The notes: generated by a model not told the origin, from the letters alone. Shown: positions 1-8,503, counted from the stretch's first letter. The stretch is 51,310 nt of DNA from a gamma proteobacterium symbiont of Taylorina sp. (GCA_025655455.1 JAHXIV010000044.1:1-51310); one strand, 5' to 3'. A program made the numbers and translations.

Positions 1-136
1 AAATCTTTCGATGAGAATAATCTTTTCCTGTAAAGCTATCCTCTCCACATAAGAATGCTCGCCTGACACAACGACCCATACAATGATAATAAGGGGTATC
101 AGTAATGCTTATTTGTGTCTTTCTGGCTTGTGTCAT
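1..136 (-). CDS. REP-associated tyrosine transposase (IS200-like, Y1 family), N-terminal part cut by the window edge
   Basis: Read on the minus strand from an ATG at 134-136, an open frame of 45 codons runs off the left edge. It contains [19 protein letters not shown] and then [15 protein letters not shown], the characteristic start of REP-associated tyrosine transposases (Y1_Tnp superfamily). These single-strand transposases act on short palindromic elements. The HUH catalytic motif and the tyrosine lie further in and cannot be seen. A GGAAAAAG stretch lies just before the ATG. Directly upstream is an 83-bp tandem repeat that probably represents duplicated element end sequence. I am confident of the family from the N-terminus but cannot say whether the gene is intact. 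Confidence 0.8.
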   Translation of the reverse strand, partial: MTQARKTQISITDTPYYHCMGRCVRRAFLCGEDSFTGKDYSHRKI

Positions 137-299
137 TTCTTTTTCCAATATTTGTATTGTTTTTGCCAGTTTAACAGATTATATATTTTAATAAAATCTG
201 GGTGTCCTTTATAACTAATTTCTTTTTCCAATATTTGTATTGTTTTTACCAGTTTAACAGATTATATATTTAAATGAAATCTGGGTGTCCTTATAACTA
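135..299. repeat. Two tandem copies of an 83-bp unit upstream of the transposase
   Basis: Unit 1 (135-217) and unit 2 (218-299) are nearly identical, differing at a few positions. Each carries GGGTGTCC near its right end and a conserved block containing ccaatatttgtattg. The left end of unit 1 includes the transposase start codon. The octamer GGGTGTCC recurs at about 538-545. The simplest reading is that the unit is the left end of the transposase element and was duplicated. Confidence 0.75.
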
Positions 300-314
300 T
301 AAGAGTTTTAGACA

Positions 315-352
315 AATAAAAAACCCTTAGCCTATTTCTAAGCTAAGGGTTT
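315..352 (-). terminator. Rho-independent terminator behind the decayed gene at 432-540
   Basis: An 11-bp perfect stem pairs 321-331 (aaacccttagc) with 342-352 across a 10-nt loop. The A-run at 315-323 becomes a T-run when read on the minus strand. The same design, with a related loop, ends the intact paralogue at 2758-2793. Confidence 0.75.
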
Positions 353-431
353 TAGATTTTTCACTACCTTAATAGTAGGTAGCAAGGTTACCGACTTATT
401 GCTAAGTCTGTTGCCTTTTGATACCTATACA
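353..431 (-). other. 3' untranslated segment conserved with the downstream flank of the gene at 2862-5192
   Basis: The stretch between the terminator and the decayed stop codon shares the string tttttcactacctt, a ctacct/aggtag hairpin and a following aaggtta with 2796-2861. The order of conserved blocks is the same in both places. This indicates that gene end, 3' untranslated segment and terminator were copied together. Confidence 0.5.
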
Positions 432-540
432 TTAAGCAAATGTAAGAACAGTTGCAGCAAAGGTACTTGTTGATAAATCTAATACACCAGTTAGCATTAC
501 ACCAGTATCATCAGCTGCAAATGTAGTAAAATAATCAGGG
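432..540 (-). pseudogene. C-terminal remnant of a second DUF4214/RTX-like secreted protein
   Basis: On the minus strand a frame ending at the TAA at 432-434 reads FTTFAADDTGVMLTGV and ends STFAATVLTFA. The intact protein encoded at 2862-5192 ends in a similar way (GTVTAADFVFA), with a hydrophobic terminal tail like type I secretion signals. The frame meets an in-frame stop just beyond 545, next to a GGGTGTCC octamer. Only about 36 codons of the gene survive, followed by the shared 3' flank and terminator. I read it as a truncated paralogue, possibly cut by the transposable element to its left. Confidence 0.6.
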
Positions 541-619
541 TGTCCATTTTAAAATATATTATAATGATAATGTCCATTATAATAATTCAGGATCCTTTTA
601 TGATACCTCCAATTTCTTA

Positions 620-2653
620 TTAGCTATTATCAACCTTTTGTTCAAAAATTGAGTAACCAAACTTTTCAATCCAAGGATCAAGTAACGGTATTACATCTTT
701 CATCTGCTCATGATAGTTTTTCCATCGTCCATTAGCTTGCGTATAAAGCTTTTGGGTAACTTGATTATAACTTGGCGTATTGATTTTACCTCTCGATAAA
801 GCTGTTTCTTGATAATTAAGTAGATTATCATCCCAATCTAAACCTAGAAATTTAAGCAACGGTTCGGTTGTAGCCTGCAAGTCTTGGATTAAATCTTCAT
901 ATTTTATCACACCCAATTTTAGGTCAAGCATTCTATTATATTCAGACCATAACGACATCACAGAATCATACAATTTTGCTGAACCTTCCAATGTTAAGAA
1001 ATTTTCCATTGCATCATTCAGTTTAAAATTTTGCATAAAACAACTTAACACACAATCACATGGGTGTCGTAATACCAGAATAAATTTAGCATCTGGAAAA
1101 ACTCGATGGATTAAACCAGCATCAACTATATTTAATGGAAATTTATCTATAATGAGCTTACATTGTGTATCAAGCCTAACATGAGAATAAAGCTCCTTGT
1201 AATATAGATTTCTTAACTGATCTAGCTGCTCATCATCTAGATCAGTTAAAAACTCAGGAGTACTGAGTTCTTTTAAATGGCTCATCATCACTCCAACCAT
1301 AGCTTTCTCTTCAACCACTGAGACATCTGGATGCGTTCTTAATATGGTATCAAGCAGCGTCGTACCAGAGCGAGGAAAGCCAACAAGAAAAACAAGGGAT
1401 TGCTGTTTGACTATGGTGTTTTTTTCTAACCATTTTATCTTATCAGTTGTCGACCAAGACTTTGATAACAACCCTATTCGATTAAGGTAATGATTAGCAT
1501 TCAACTGTTCGACAAGATAAGACTTTCTTGTAATTTCATTGGTAAATTCAAACTGAGCAAATGCTTTTACAAACAAATTCAATTTATCATAGGTCTTAGC
1601 AAGCAGTTCTGAATAGCTTTGCTTTAGGTTCTGAGGAAGTTTTTCAGGAACAATCAGTTCAAGCAAGTCACGCATATCTTCAAGACGGTTTTCTCTACTT
1701 GCAAATTGAGCCCTCCAATAAAGAATGCTGGGTTCTTTTTTTTGAAGCACCTCCTGTGCACGCTGTAGAAGTGATTTTAATTCAAAAAACATATTTCTTT
1801 TTTCGTAGATCTCACAAAGGTTACTGTATGCTTCTACATAATCTGGCTTTAACTGAATCGCCTTATCATAACTCTCCACTGCTTCGTTATTTTCTCCCAG
1901 CTCATCTAATACAATACCGAGATTATAATATGCTTCCACACTATAAGGGTTGAGTTGGACAGCCTTGTTATAACTCATCACTGCTTGCCTTAGCTGTCCT
2001 AATGCTTTTAATGCATTGCCTTTGTTATTGTATACAACCGCACAATCAGGCTTGAGGTGAATTGCCTTATTATAAATCTCCACTGCATCCTTCAACCGTC
2101 CTAGTTCATTTAATACATTACCTTTATTACTATATGCATCAGAAAAATTTGGATTGTGCATAATTGCCTTATCAAAACTTTTTACTGCTTCTTCCAACTG
2201 CCCTAACTCATGTAGAGCAATACCTCGATTACTAAATGCCTCTGCATAATCTGGTTTGAATTGGATAGCCTTATCATAAGCCTCCACTGCGCCCTGTAAA
2301 TTACCTTGTCTTTTGAGTGCAGCGCCCAATAGATTGAAAACCACTATTGATTCTGGATCTATTTTCAGAGTTTCTCTGCAAGCTTTTTCAACTTTTATCA
2401 TATCTCCTGAATGATATAGACTGACTAAGTAATCAAGTCGCTTCTGTGAAAGAATTGTCTTTTTAATTTCTATAGACTGAGCTTTCTTTAAACTCTTCTG
2501 TAGCCTTCGAAGCTCTTTTTTTGCCACTGGATGATTAGGTTGGTGTTGCTGGATCAATTTGTACAATTGCATTGCAAAAGGTGCATTACCTTTTTTTTTA
2601 GCTTTTTTAGCCTGAGACATTACTTGTTTAATATTTAATTGTTGTTCTTTCAT
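620..2653 (-). CDS. TPR-repeat sulfotransferase
   Basis: The 677-residue product has a basic, lysine-rich N-terminus, then about seven tetratricopeptide repeats (roughly residues 70-310, with recurring YNKAIxLKPD and NKGNxLxELG units), then a sulfotransferase domain from about 415. The PAPS-binding P-loop appears as GFPRSGTTLL near residue 425, followed by LRTHPDVSVVEE. A second conserved region, FPDAKFILVLRHPCDCVLSCF, matches the 3'-phosphate-binding segment of the family. Members transfer sulfate from PAPS to sugars or proteins; the TPR part probably docks the acceptor. There is no signal peptide, so it should act in the cytoplasm. It lies between an intact and a decayed gene for DUF4214/RTX proteins, which suggests but does not prove that a surface protein or its glycan is the acceptor. 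Confidence 0.85.
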   Translation of the reverse strand: MKEQQLNIKQVMSQAKKAKKKGNAPFAMQLYKLIQQHQPNHPVAKKELRRLQKSLKKAQSIEIKKTILSQKRLDYLVSLYHSGDMIKVEKACRETLKIDPESIVVFNLLGAALKRQGNLQGAVEAYDKAIQFKPDYAEAFSNRGIALHELGQLEEAVKSFDKAIMHNPNFSDAYSNKGNVLNELGRLKDAVEIYNKAIHLKPDCAVVYNNKGNALKALGQLRQAVMSYNKAVQLNPYSVEAYYNLGIVLDELGENNEAVESYDKAIQLKPDYVEAYSNLCEIYEKRNMFFELKSLLQRAQEVLQKKEPSILYWRAQFASRENRLEDMRDLLELIVPEKLPQNLKQSYSELLAKTYDKLNLFVKAFAQFEFTNEITRKSYLVEQLNANHYLNRIGLLSKSWSTTDKIKWLEKNTIVKQQSLVFLVGFPRSGTTLLDTILRTHPDVSVVEEKAMVGVMMSHLKELSTPEFLTDLDDEQLDQLRNLYYKELYSHVRLDTQCKLIIDKFPLNIVDAGLIHRVFPDAKFILVLRHPCDCVLSCFMQNFKLNDAMENFLTLEGSAKLYDSVMSLWSEYNRMLDLKLGVIKYEDLIQDLQATTEPLLKFLGLDWDDNLLNYQETALSRGKINTPSYNQVTQKLYTQANGRWKNYHEQMKDVIPLLDPWIEKFGYSIFEQKVDNS

Positions 2654-2757
2654 TATTTTTTATAATTACTACATGTATTTACTAAGCAATTTTATTTGTC
2701 AAGATGGCTGTTCAACTTCAACCATTTTCATAATTATATCACTTTCTTATAAGCATT

Positions 2758-2793
2758 AAAAAAACCCTCAACCTATTTCTAGATTGAGGGTTT
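2758..2793 (-). terminator. Rho-independent terminator of the DUF4214/RTX-like gene
   Basis: A 9-bp stem pairs aaccctcaa (2763-2771) with ttgagggtt (2784-2792). The A-run at 2758-2764 gives a T-run on the minus strand. It lies about 70 nt beyond the stop codon of the gene at 2862-5192 and before the sulfotransferase gene, so the two genes are probably separate transcripts. Confidence 0.8.
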
Positions 2794-2795
2794 CT

Positions 2796-2861
2796 CATTT
2801 TTCACTACCTTGATGCAGGTAGTAAGGTTAGTTAGCGGTTAAGCTGTTCGCCTTTTTGACT
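2796..2861 (-). other. Structured 3' untranslated segment
   Basis: Between stop codon and terminator lies a hairpin (ctacct 2805-2810, aggtag 2817-2822) in a block shared with 353-431. On the plus strand the remnant copy reads GGTAGCAAGGTTACC, which superficially resembles part of a c-di-GMP-I riboswitch. It is antisense to the gene, lies behind it, and lacks the rest of that aptamer. Confidence 0.4.
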
Positions 2862-5192
2862 TTATGCAAATACAAAGTCAGCTGCAGTAACAGTACCTGT
2901 TACACCAGTGATATCTATTAATGTATCTATCGCCGCTGCAGCATTAACTGTATCGTTAGCTAATAAATATGTACCTGTCATAGCTCCGGCAGCAACATTA
3001 ATTAAACCAACAGTTTGAGCTACACCTGCACTAACCGCAACACTTGTTCCAATTGCTGTTAATAGACTAGCTACATCAGCTGCTGTTGCAACATTTACAG
3101 TAGTTACTGTAACTCCAGTAATTGCTGTACCTGTATTTACTAATGCAATCTTATCTGTTCCAGCAACAAAATCTGTTACTGTATCCATACCAGAAGTTGT
3201 TGCCAAAGAACCCACAAATAAATTTGCAACTGTACCAGTCTGAACAAATGTATCAACACCAGCATTACCAGTTAGCGTATCTCCAACTAATCCACCATCC
3301 AGTCTATCTGCACCAGAACCACCCTTGACAATATCTGCGTCAGGTGTACCAGTAGCAGTTAACTTTCCTGTAAATGCAGAACCATCAATTGAGAAACCTG
3401 TTGTACCAGTAGCTTGAGTTGTTGTTAGAGTCAGATTTTGTGAACCAGTAATAACAATATTCTGATTATCAGCAGCTGTTAATGCAATAGTATTATTAGC
3501 AATACCATCAGTACCTGCAGAACTAAGATTGATAGTAGCGGAACCTGTTACAGTCAAACCATTAGTAGCCAAATCAACAGCAGCAGTTTTGCTGCCAGCC
3601 AGATTCACATCAAGAATATTTGCTCCTAGCTTCATAGCAACTGTGCTTGCAACTGTAGTTCCAGCACCAAATGTTGTATCAGAACTATTAGCAACATCAG
3701 TCAAAACAAGAGAACCTGCACCTGAAGTATAGAAACTTGTTTGCGAAACCAAATCACCATCAACTGTAAGCGCCGCCCCAACTGTACCTAACTGCTCAAC
3801 GCCAGTTGTCAAAGCCATACGCCCTGCAGTTGCGGAACTATTGAATGTTGCAGCATCATCAAAACGTAATGAGTCAGTACCCCCAGCCATTTCTACTGTA
3901 TCAAGAGCAGAATAATTAGCATAAGTAGTAACATAAATATCATCACCAGAACCAGTCTTGATGCTTTCAACAGCAGCAGCAGCCGCACCATTACCAATAT
4001 TAAGATCACCTGTAGCAGCCGAGCCATCAATAGTCTTAGTAACTGCTGATGTTATTACTGTACTCACTGAACCAGAACCTGTAATATTTAGTGTAGTTGC
4101 AGCAGCAATAGCAGTATTACCAAGCTTATTAGTACCGCTTGCAGACATATTAACAGTCTCAACAGCAGCCATAGACATGCCAGTAGCACCAGTAGTAGTC
4201 AAATCAGCATCACTTAACATCAAAGAGGCTATATCAGCACCACCTGCAGCACTAGTAAATGTAAATGTTGCTGCAGCTGCTGTATTAATCGCACCTTTAA
4301 GTCCAGCTGTTTGATTTAAATTTAGAGTAACCACACCATCTGCACCATTAACTAAAGTAACCTTGGTTACATCAGCATTACCAGAAACATTAAGCGTATT
4401 GGTTGTTAAAACTGTAGCCTCAACTTCCTCAATAGCTGAAATTGTTGCTGTAGTGAAGTTAGCTGTACTTAAAGCATTCGCAGCATTAAATATCTTCAAC
4501 GTATCAGTACCGCCACCACCTTTAAGCTGGTCACCAGCATTCAATGAAGCATTACCACCATCATCACCAGCAATAAGAGTATCATCACCAGAACCACCAG
4601 TAACACTATCAATACTCTTAGTCAACGTAAACGTCTCACCACCACCACCAGAACCGCCCTGACTCTCTAACTGAGTATCAGTAACAGCATAAGAATCAAT
4701 AACAGACTGACTAGAATCAGTTACATCAGCAAGAATTGCCTGAGCTGCCGCGATATCATCACTAGTATAAGTTGCACCAGTTGCTGTAATCTGATCAGAA
4801 TAATACTGAGCAGAAGTAACCTTATTAGTTAATGATGTTGCATCAGAACCGGTCGCACCATCTGCAATTGCAATTGCAGCTTCACCCAAAGACAGAGTAC
4901 CTGCATCGATTTGATCAACATAAAATGCCAGACCTTCTGCATCCGGGTCACGATTAAACATCTGTTGATAAAGAGTTGTTACCTGCTCTTCTGTAGTACC
5001 TGCACCAATACCATTGGTATATTCGTCAGAGTTACCAAAATTAGCGATAATCTCATCCATATCACCACCATTGGCAATCTCAATATCAAGCACCTGACCC
5101 CAGTACTCAAGACCCGCTGGATCTCCTGCACGGCCATAATATGCCACGTAAAACTTTTGAATCATAGCGATAGAACTATCTGATGCTGCCAT
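2862..5192 (-). CDS. DUF4214 / RTX-like S-layer or adhesin-type protein, type I secretion substrate
   Basis: The 776-residue product starts with two DUF4214-type helical repeats (about 8-110; AYYGRAGDPAGLEYW and QMFNRDPDAEGLAFY). A glycine-rich linker follows, then GSGDDTLIAG at about 200. The long middle is rich in Ala, Thr, Gly, Asn and Ser and has beta-repeat character. An RTX-like stretch, GGSGADRLDGG...GDTLTGNAG, lies near 670-690, with VTDFVAGTDKI after it. The C-terminus (TVTAADFVFA) is the uncleaved hydrophobic kind used by type I secretion. There is no N-terminal signal and almost no Cys. Composition and layout resemble RTX S-layer proteins such as Caulobacter RsaA, though the sequence does not prove a lattice. 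The start is well fixed: AGGAG lies about 9 nt before the ATG. The secretion genes at 21079-25677 are the obvious exporter. Confidence 0.8.
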   Translation of the reverse strand: MAASDSSIAMIQKFYVAYYGRAGDPAGLEYWGQVLDIEIANGGDMDEIIANFGNSDEYTNGIGAGTTEEQVTTLYQQMFNRDPDAEGLAFYVDQIDAGTLSLGEAAIAIADGATGSDATSLTNKVTSAQYYSDQITATGATYTSDDIAAAQAILADVTDSSQSVIDSYAVTDTQLESQGGSGGGGETFTLTKSIDSVTGGSGDDTLIAGDDGGNASLNAGDQLKGGGGTDTLKIFNAANALSTANFTTATISAIEEVEATVLTTNTLNVSGNADVTKVTLVNGADGVVTLNLNQTAGLKGAINTAAAATFTFTSAAGGADIASLMLSDADLTTTGATGMSMAAVETVNMSASGTNKLGNTAIAAATTLNITGSGSVSTVITSAVTKTIDGSAATGDLNIGNGAAAAAVESIKTGSGDDIYVTTYANYSALDTVEMAGGTDSLRFDDAATFNSSATAGRMALTTGVEQLGTVGAALTVDGDLVSQTSFYTSGAGSLVLTDVANSSDTTFGAGTTVASTVAMKLGANILDVNLAGSKTAAVDLATNGLTVTGSATINLSSAGTDGIANNTIALTAADNQNIVITGSQNLTLTTTQATGTTGFSIDGSAFTGKLTATGTPDADIVKGGSGADRLDGGLVGDTLTGNAGVDTFVQTGTVANLFVGSLATTSGMDTVTDFVAGTDKIALVNTGTAITGVTVTTVNVATAADVASLLTAIGTSVAVSAGVAQTVGLINVAAGAMTGTYLLANDTVNAAAAIDTLIDITGVTGTVTAADFVFA

Positions 5193-5684
5193 TATAATAA
5201 ACTCCTAAAAATCAAAAAAAAGATTATCTGTAAAACAGATAACATTCAAAATTAATAAACTCTTACTTCTACTAAGACTTCTTGTTTTAAATCTGCAAAA
5301 GCAGAATTTACTTTATTTTGTTACCGCACATGCATGAACAGCAACACTAAAGATGTTGTAAATTTAATACTATTTCAATTCTTTGTCAACTTTTTTCTAG
5401 CCTTATTTAACAATTTTTAATAAAAGTGTGAAACTCATTGCAAAAAAACCTCAGCATTATTAAAAAAAACTTAAGCCATTCAGAAAAAAAGCCTTTATTA
5501 TCAACCACTGACGAAACATACCTTTAGTAAATCCTTTTTTTAGAAAAAAAACATTCTTTGTGTTGTTTTTTTACAACAAATCAATATAAAAGCAAGTTAA
5601 AACTTGTTGCTTTCTCAAGAATTATGCATAAACCCGTAAAATCTGTTGTTTTTTCCATTTTTTGGTTTTTCACGGCAGCATTGT
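5193..5684. other. Long AT-rich leader and intergenic region of the S-layer-like gene
   Basis: No gene is visible. The region holds the ribosome site of the gene to its left, a hairpin of ttatctg/cagataa at about 5224-5242, a second of tctgc/gcaga at about 5292-5305, and several A and T tracts. A long structured leader would fit a very highly expressed surface protein, but I cannot identify a specific promoter with confidence. Confidence 0.4.
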
Positions 5685-5930
5685 TTATTCAGTTAAATTA
5701 AGTCTTTTTTCAATCTGTTTAATACGCTCCAAAAGTCTGTCATATCTTGCATGTTGTGCTGCAGAATCTTCATACAAGCCGGAGCTATCTCTGTGTAGTC
5801 TTGCAAAGCCGCCTTCTAAACTCGTCAGACGTGTTTTAATTTCTTTTGAGTCATCTTCAATATTTGCAATTCCCATTTGCATATTTTTCAATATTTCATA
5901 AATCAGCTCATTTGATACTTTTTCAGACAT
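5685..5930 (-). CDS. Small coiled-coil protein, function unknown
   Basis: The 81-residue product is almost entirely charged helix. Heptad spacing of I, L and M residues through ILKNMQMGIANIEDDSKEI and the C-terminal RLLERIKQIEKRLNL predicts a coiled coil. It has no signal or membrane segment. GGAG lies 8 nt before the ATG, which supports translation. Small proteins of this type, with an SLEGGFARLH-like middle, occur singly in many bacteria without a known role. It lies alone between the S-layer-like gene and the FkbM methyltransferase, all on the minus strand. Confidence 0.65.
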   Translation of the reverse strand: MSEKVSNELIYEILKNMQMGIANIEDDSKEIKTRLTSLEGGFARLHRDSSGLYEDSAAQHARYDRLLERIKQIEKRLNLTE

Positions 5931-6070
5931 AACAAAGTCTCCAATTTTTAAGTTTTTTTAATAACAAACTTGAGTATTTTTATGTCGCTAATATAACAAA
6001 AAGAAAGTTTAAAGTGAAAAAATTAAACACCAGCCTAATCCCTCTTTAAAAAAGGGGAGAAATTAAAAAA

Positions 6071-6826
6071 CTAAAACTGACTGAATAATTTTTTTACAAA
6101 TTGTTTTATGGCTGAGGGCTTTTTATGTATTTTATTAAAAATGTCTTCTATATCAACTGTCTGCTGAACAGGGCAGGCAATATAATCCCAGTAACTCTGT
6201 ACTTTAGATGCAGTCACAAACTGCTGCTGATTTAAATGTTCACCCAGGATCGAATAAATGTCGTAACCCAGTTCAGCCAGATAATCAAAGACCTCTGCAG
6301 GATTAACGTCATAAGCCTGGTAGCTGGCCTCACCAAATTCAAAGGCAATATAGGGTCTGTCCAGCTTCAGCCTGTTATATGCCCCTTTTAAGGCGTTATA
6401 CTCTGCGCCTTCTACATCAATTTTTATAAATTTCACCTTACCACTGATTTTATCAGATAAAGAATCCAGGGTCACTACTTCTACCTCAATTTCTGACGTA
6501 GTGGTGGGGCCATTATATTGCCTCTCCAGCAGACCTGATTCCTCGGGACGATCATCAGCAATCACAAAGGTGGTTTTTTCTGTCACATCACTCACAGCAT
6601 AGGGGAATAATTTTACGATTCCAGCATCAAGCGCCTCAGGTATATTGGCCTGTAAATATTCTCTTGCGGTGGGATTGGGTTCAAAGGCAAAGACCTTGCC
6701 CTTTTGTCCGACTAAAGCAACAATGGGCTTGGTGTGTCTGCCGGAATGCGCGCCGATATCAATGATATGATCATCTTTCTTGATAAGCTGTGAGTATACT
6801 TGTTCTAAAATAGCTTCGTAATCCAT
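6071..6826 (-). CDS. FkbM-family SAM-dependent methyltransferase
   Basis: From the ATG at 6824-6826 the product has about 251 residues. The SAM-binding region is visible as DHIIDIGAHSGRHT with FAFEPNPTAREYLQ following. VKFIKIDVEGAEYNALKGA is the diagnostic FkbM motif. FkbM proteins methylate hydroxyls of sugars or polyketides, and near glycosyltransferases they usually modify glycan residues. A longer frame adds 12 codons upstream, but those lie in the repeat element at 6831-7037 and have no ribosome site, so I chose the internal Met (MDYEAILEQ). The C-terminus ends basic and hydrophobic (IKQFVKKLFSQF). Confidence 0.8.
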   Translation of the reverse strand: MDYEAILEQVYSQLIKKDDHIIDIGAHSGRHTKPIVALVGQKGKVFAFEPNPTAREYLQANIPEALDAGIVKLFPYAVSDVTEKTTFVIADDRPEESGLLERQYNGPTTTSEIEVEVVTLDSLSDKISGKVKFIKIDVEGAEYNALKGAYNRLKLDRPYIAFEFGEASYQAYDVNPAEVFDYLAELGYDIYSILGEHLNQQQFVTASKVQSYWDYIACPVQQTVDIEDIFNKIHKKPSAIKQFVKKLFSQF

Positions 6827-6830
6827 AAAA

Positions 6831-7037
6831 GAAAGTCTAAAGGAAGAGCAAGAGAAAGTCAAAAGTCGAAAGTCTAAAGTCTAAAGACAAAGACAAAGAC
6901 AAAGAAAAAGAAAAAGAAAAAGAAAAAAGATAGAATAGAACATATTAAGTTTATGGTGAAATCTCTTGCACTTGCTTTCGACTTTAGACTTTAGACTTTA
7001 GACTTTCTTTTTCCTTTAGACTTTCTTTAGCGACTTT
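6831..7037. repeat. Heptamer/hexamer repeat element, inverted copy of 11411-11608
   Basis: The left side carries AAAGTCT heptamers followed by ACAAAG and AAAAAG hexamers. The core 6929-6969 is followed by a right side of AGACTTT heptamers. The 41-nt core matches the reverse complement of 11464-11504 at 40 positions. The flanks are mutually complementary, so the element can fold back on itself. No frame is maintained through it. Confidence 0.85.
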
Positions 7038-7098
7038 TGACAAGAAAATTATTTATGCCTATAATATTGCCTATGAATTATGGCAGAACAGGTGTTTA

Positions 7099-7461
7099 AT
7101 GATGAGTGAACTTATTATAGAATTATTTGATGCTAGTGGTTATGTCAGTCCAAAAGCACTTGCCAAACAGTTTCATACTACTATAAAAGAGGTGGCAGTT
7201 TTCTCAGGTCTTAGCCAGGAGTCTGTATCCAGGCATAGCCGTGTACATTCTAAAACATCACAGAAACGATTGCGTGATATTATTCTCATTATGAACAAGG
7301 TATTACCATGGAGTGGCAGTCCTATGCAGGCTTATGCCTGGTATAGATCTGAGCAGCTTCCAGGTTTTGGAGGACTTACGGCTGAAGACCTGGTTAAAAG
7401 AGGTATGGCTAATGATGTATTAGATTATATAACAGAGCTGATGGACGGCGGTTTTGCCTGA
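7099..7461 (+). CDS. Xre/MbcA/ParS-type antitoxin of a RES-Xre module
   Basis: The 120-residue product begins with a helix-turn-helix part (about 18-60; SPKALAKQFHTTIKEVAVFSG) and ends with the DUF2384-type region typical of antitoxins paired with RES toxins (PMQAYAWYRSEQLPGFGGLTAEDLV). It should neutralise the RES toxin encoded next and repress the shared promoter. AGGTG lies 4 nt before the first ATG and 7 nt before a second ATG at 7102, so the true start may be either. The gene ends inside the start of the toxin gene, an 8-nt overlap that suggests coupled translation. The pair lies between two heptamer repeat elements. Confidence 0.85.
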   Translation: MMSELIIELFDASGYVSPKALAKQFHTTIKEVAVFSGLSQESVSRHSRVHSKTSQKRLRDIILIMNKVLPWSGSPMQAYAWYRSEQLPGFGGLTAEDLVKRGMANDVLDYITELMDGGFA

Positions 7462-7981
7462 TCTCAGCTTAAACGTCATTGCCTATAGGGCTGTTCAGCC
7501 AAACTGGTCATTTGATGTGCTTTCTGGTGAAGGATCAAAAATTCATGGAGGACGCTTTAATCCGCCGGGAACAAATGCCTTGTATCTTGCTCTATCCCCA
7601 TTAGGCGCCTTAGCTGAATTTAATCAGGCAGGCCTTTCACATAGACCTCAACCAACAACTCTTTGTGCTTTTGAAGTATCAGTTTCCAATATTCTTGATC
7701 TATCAACAGCTGAGGGCAGAAGTGAAGCAAGAATTACTATTCAGGAGATAGTTTGTGATTTCCGATACATGAAGGCTCGTAAAGAGATCCCTCCTACCTG
7801 GAAAATGGCTGAATTCTTAATCGATGCCAATAAAAGCGGAATTATCGTGCCGTCAAATGCACCACTTGCATCAAACGATATGATGAACCTTGTACTGTGG
7901 AAATGGGGAGACTCTAGTCATCAGGTTAAGGTAATAGATGATCATCACAGCTTACCGAAAAATAAAGATTCCTGGTGCTAA
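7454..7981 (+). CDS. RES-domain toxin (NAD+-degrading type)
   Basis: The 175-residue product begins at a TTG; no ATG exists in a suitable place, and the antitoxin gene overlaps by 8 nt. RES hallmarks are visible: Arg12 (YRAVQPNW), Arg34 in GGRFNPPG, Tyr44, Glu55 in the LGALAEF helix and Ser134 in IIVPSNAP, with NLVLWKW near the end. Studied members of this family deplete cellular NAD+ and have an ADP-ribosyltransferase-like fold. The reading frame and the proposed catalytic residues are intact. It stops exactly at a heptamer repeat (7982-8011). Confidence 0.85.
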   Translation: MPDLSLNVIAYRAVQPNWSFDVLSGEGSKIHGGRFNPPGTNALYLALSPLGALAEFNQAGLSHRPQPTTLCAFEVSVSNILDLSTAEGRSEARITIQEIVCDFRYMKARKEIPPTWKMAEFLIDANKSGIIVPSNAPLASNDMMNLVLWKWGDSSHQVKVIDDHHSLPKNKDSWC

Positions 7982-8011
7982 AGACTTTAGACTTTCTTTA
8001 CCGACTTTCTC
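7982..8011. repeat. Short heptamer repeat element (AGACTTT type) between two toxin-antitoxin modules
   Basis: The sequence agactttagactttctttacc is followed by gactttctc. It fills the whole gap between the RES toxin stop and the GNAT toxin stop, so the two modules converge on a partial copy of the dispersed repeat. Confidence 0.7.
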
Positions 8012-8503
8012 TTACTTCAGACTTGCACGTATATCTGCTACGGTGATGAACAGTTTATCAGGTAAATCCAGGAAGGGGGTAAAGCCAAACTGCTTATAAA
8101 ATTCAATTGCTCCCTCTTTTGCATCAACAATAACAACCGGGAAAGCAACTGTATCACTAGCTGACAGCATTTTCTTTAATGCATCAATTAACAGCCATTC
8201 TCCATAACCTTGTTTAATATAGCGGGTATCAACAGCTAAACGAGCAATTAACCCTCCTGCATGAAAATTAGGGTGTTTTTTCTGTATTATTTTCGGCAGT
8301 GCAAGCAGGTTAACAGGAGACATAGTCAGTGTATAATAACCAATAATATTCTCTGGTTTATTATCCTCCAGAACAAAGGTACGAGTATTATCTCTGCCGG
8401 ACTGCTGGTTTGCCATCAGACATAAATAATTATTTAATGCTTCAACACCACAATCAAAGCGATTTCGATTATGTTTTTTCTTGTTGAGCATTACTGAAAT
8501 CAT
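8012..8503 (-). CDS. GNAT-family acetyltransferase toxin (TacT/AtaT-like)
   Basis: The 163-residue product has the layout of GNAT toxins: an N-terminal FDCGVEALNNYLCLMANQQS block, FVLEDN and IIGYYTLTMSPV beta strands, the acetyl-CoA loop QGYGEWLL (about 107-114), and the C-terminal EGAIEFYKQFGF segment with its tyrosine. Toxins of this class acetylate the amino group of aminoacyl-tRNA and stop translation. The gene follows its DUF1778 antitoxin by 15 nt on the same strand. No defect is visible. Confidence 0.85.
   Translation of the reverse strand: MISVMLNKKKHNRNRFDCGVEALNNYLCLMANQQSGRDNTRTFVLEDNKPENIIGYYTLTMSPVNLLALPKIIQKKHPNFHAGGLIARLAVDTRYIKQGYGEWLLIDALKKMLSASDTVAFPVVIVDAKEGAIEFYKQFGFTPFLDLPDKLFITVADIRASLK

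Noticed and set aside
353..431. Possible c-di-GMP-I (GEMM) riboswitch, because the plus strand reads GGTAGCAAGGTTACC
   Set aside because: Only one part of the aptamer is matched, the first stem and the conserved GCAAAG-type loop are missing, it lies on the opposite strand to the genes and behind them. The intact copy at 2796-2861 does not keep the match.
2862..5192. Many plus-strand open frames across the S-layer-like gene
   Set aside because: They come from the low-complexity Ala/Thr/Val codons of the true minus-strand gene and have no ribosome sites or recognisable domains.
6840..7040. CRISPR array, suggested by short repeats
   Set aside because: The units are contiguous heptamers and hexamers without unique spacers, and there are no cas genes.
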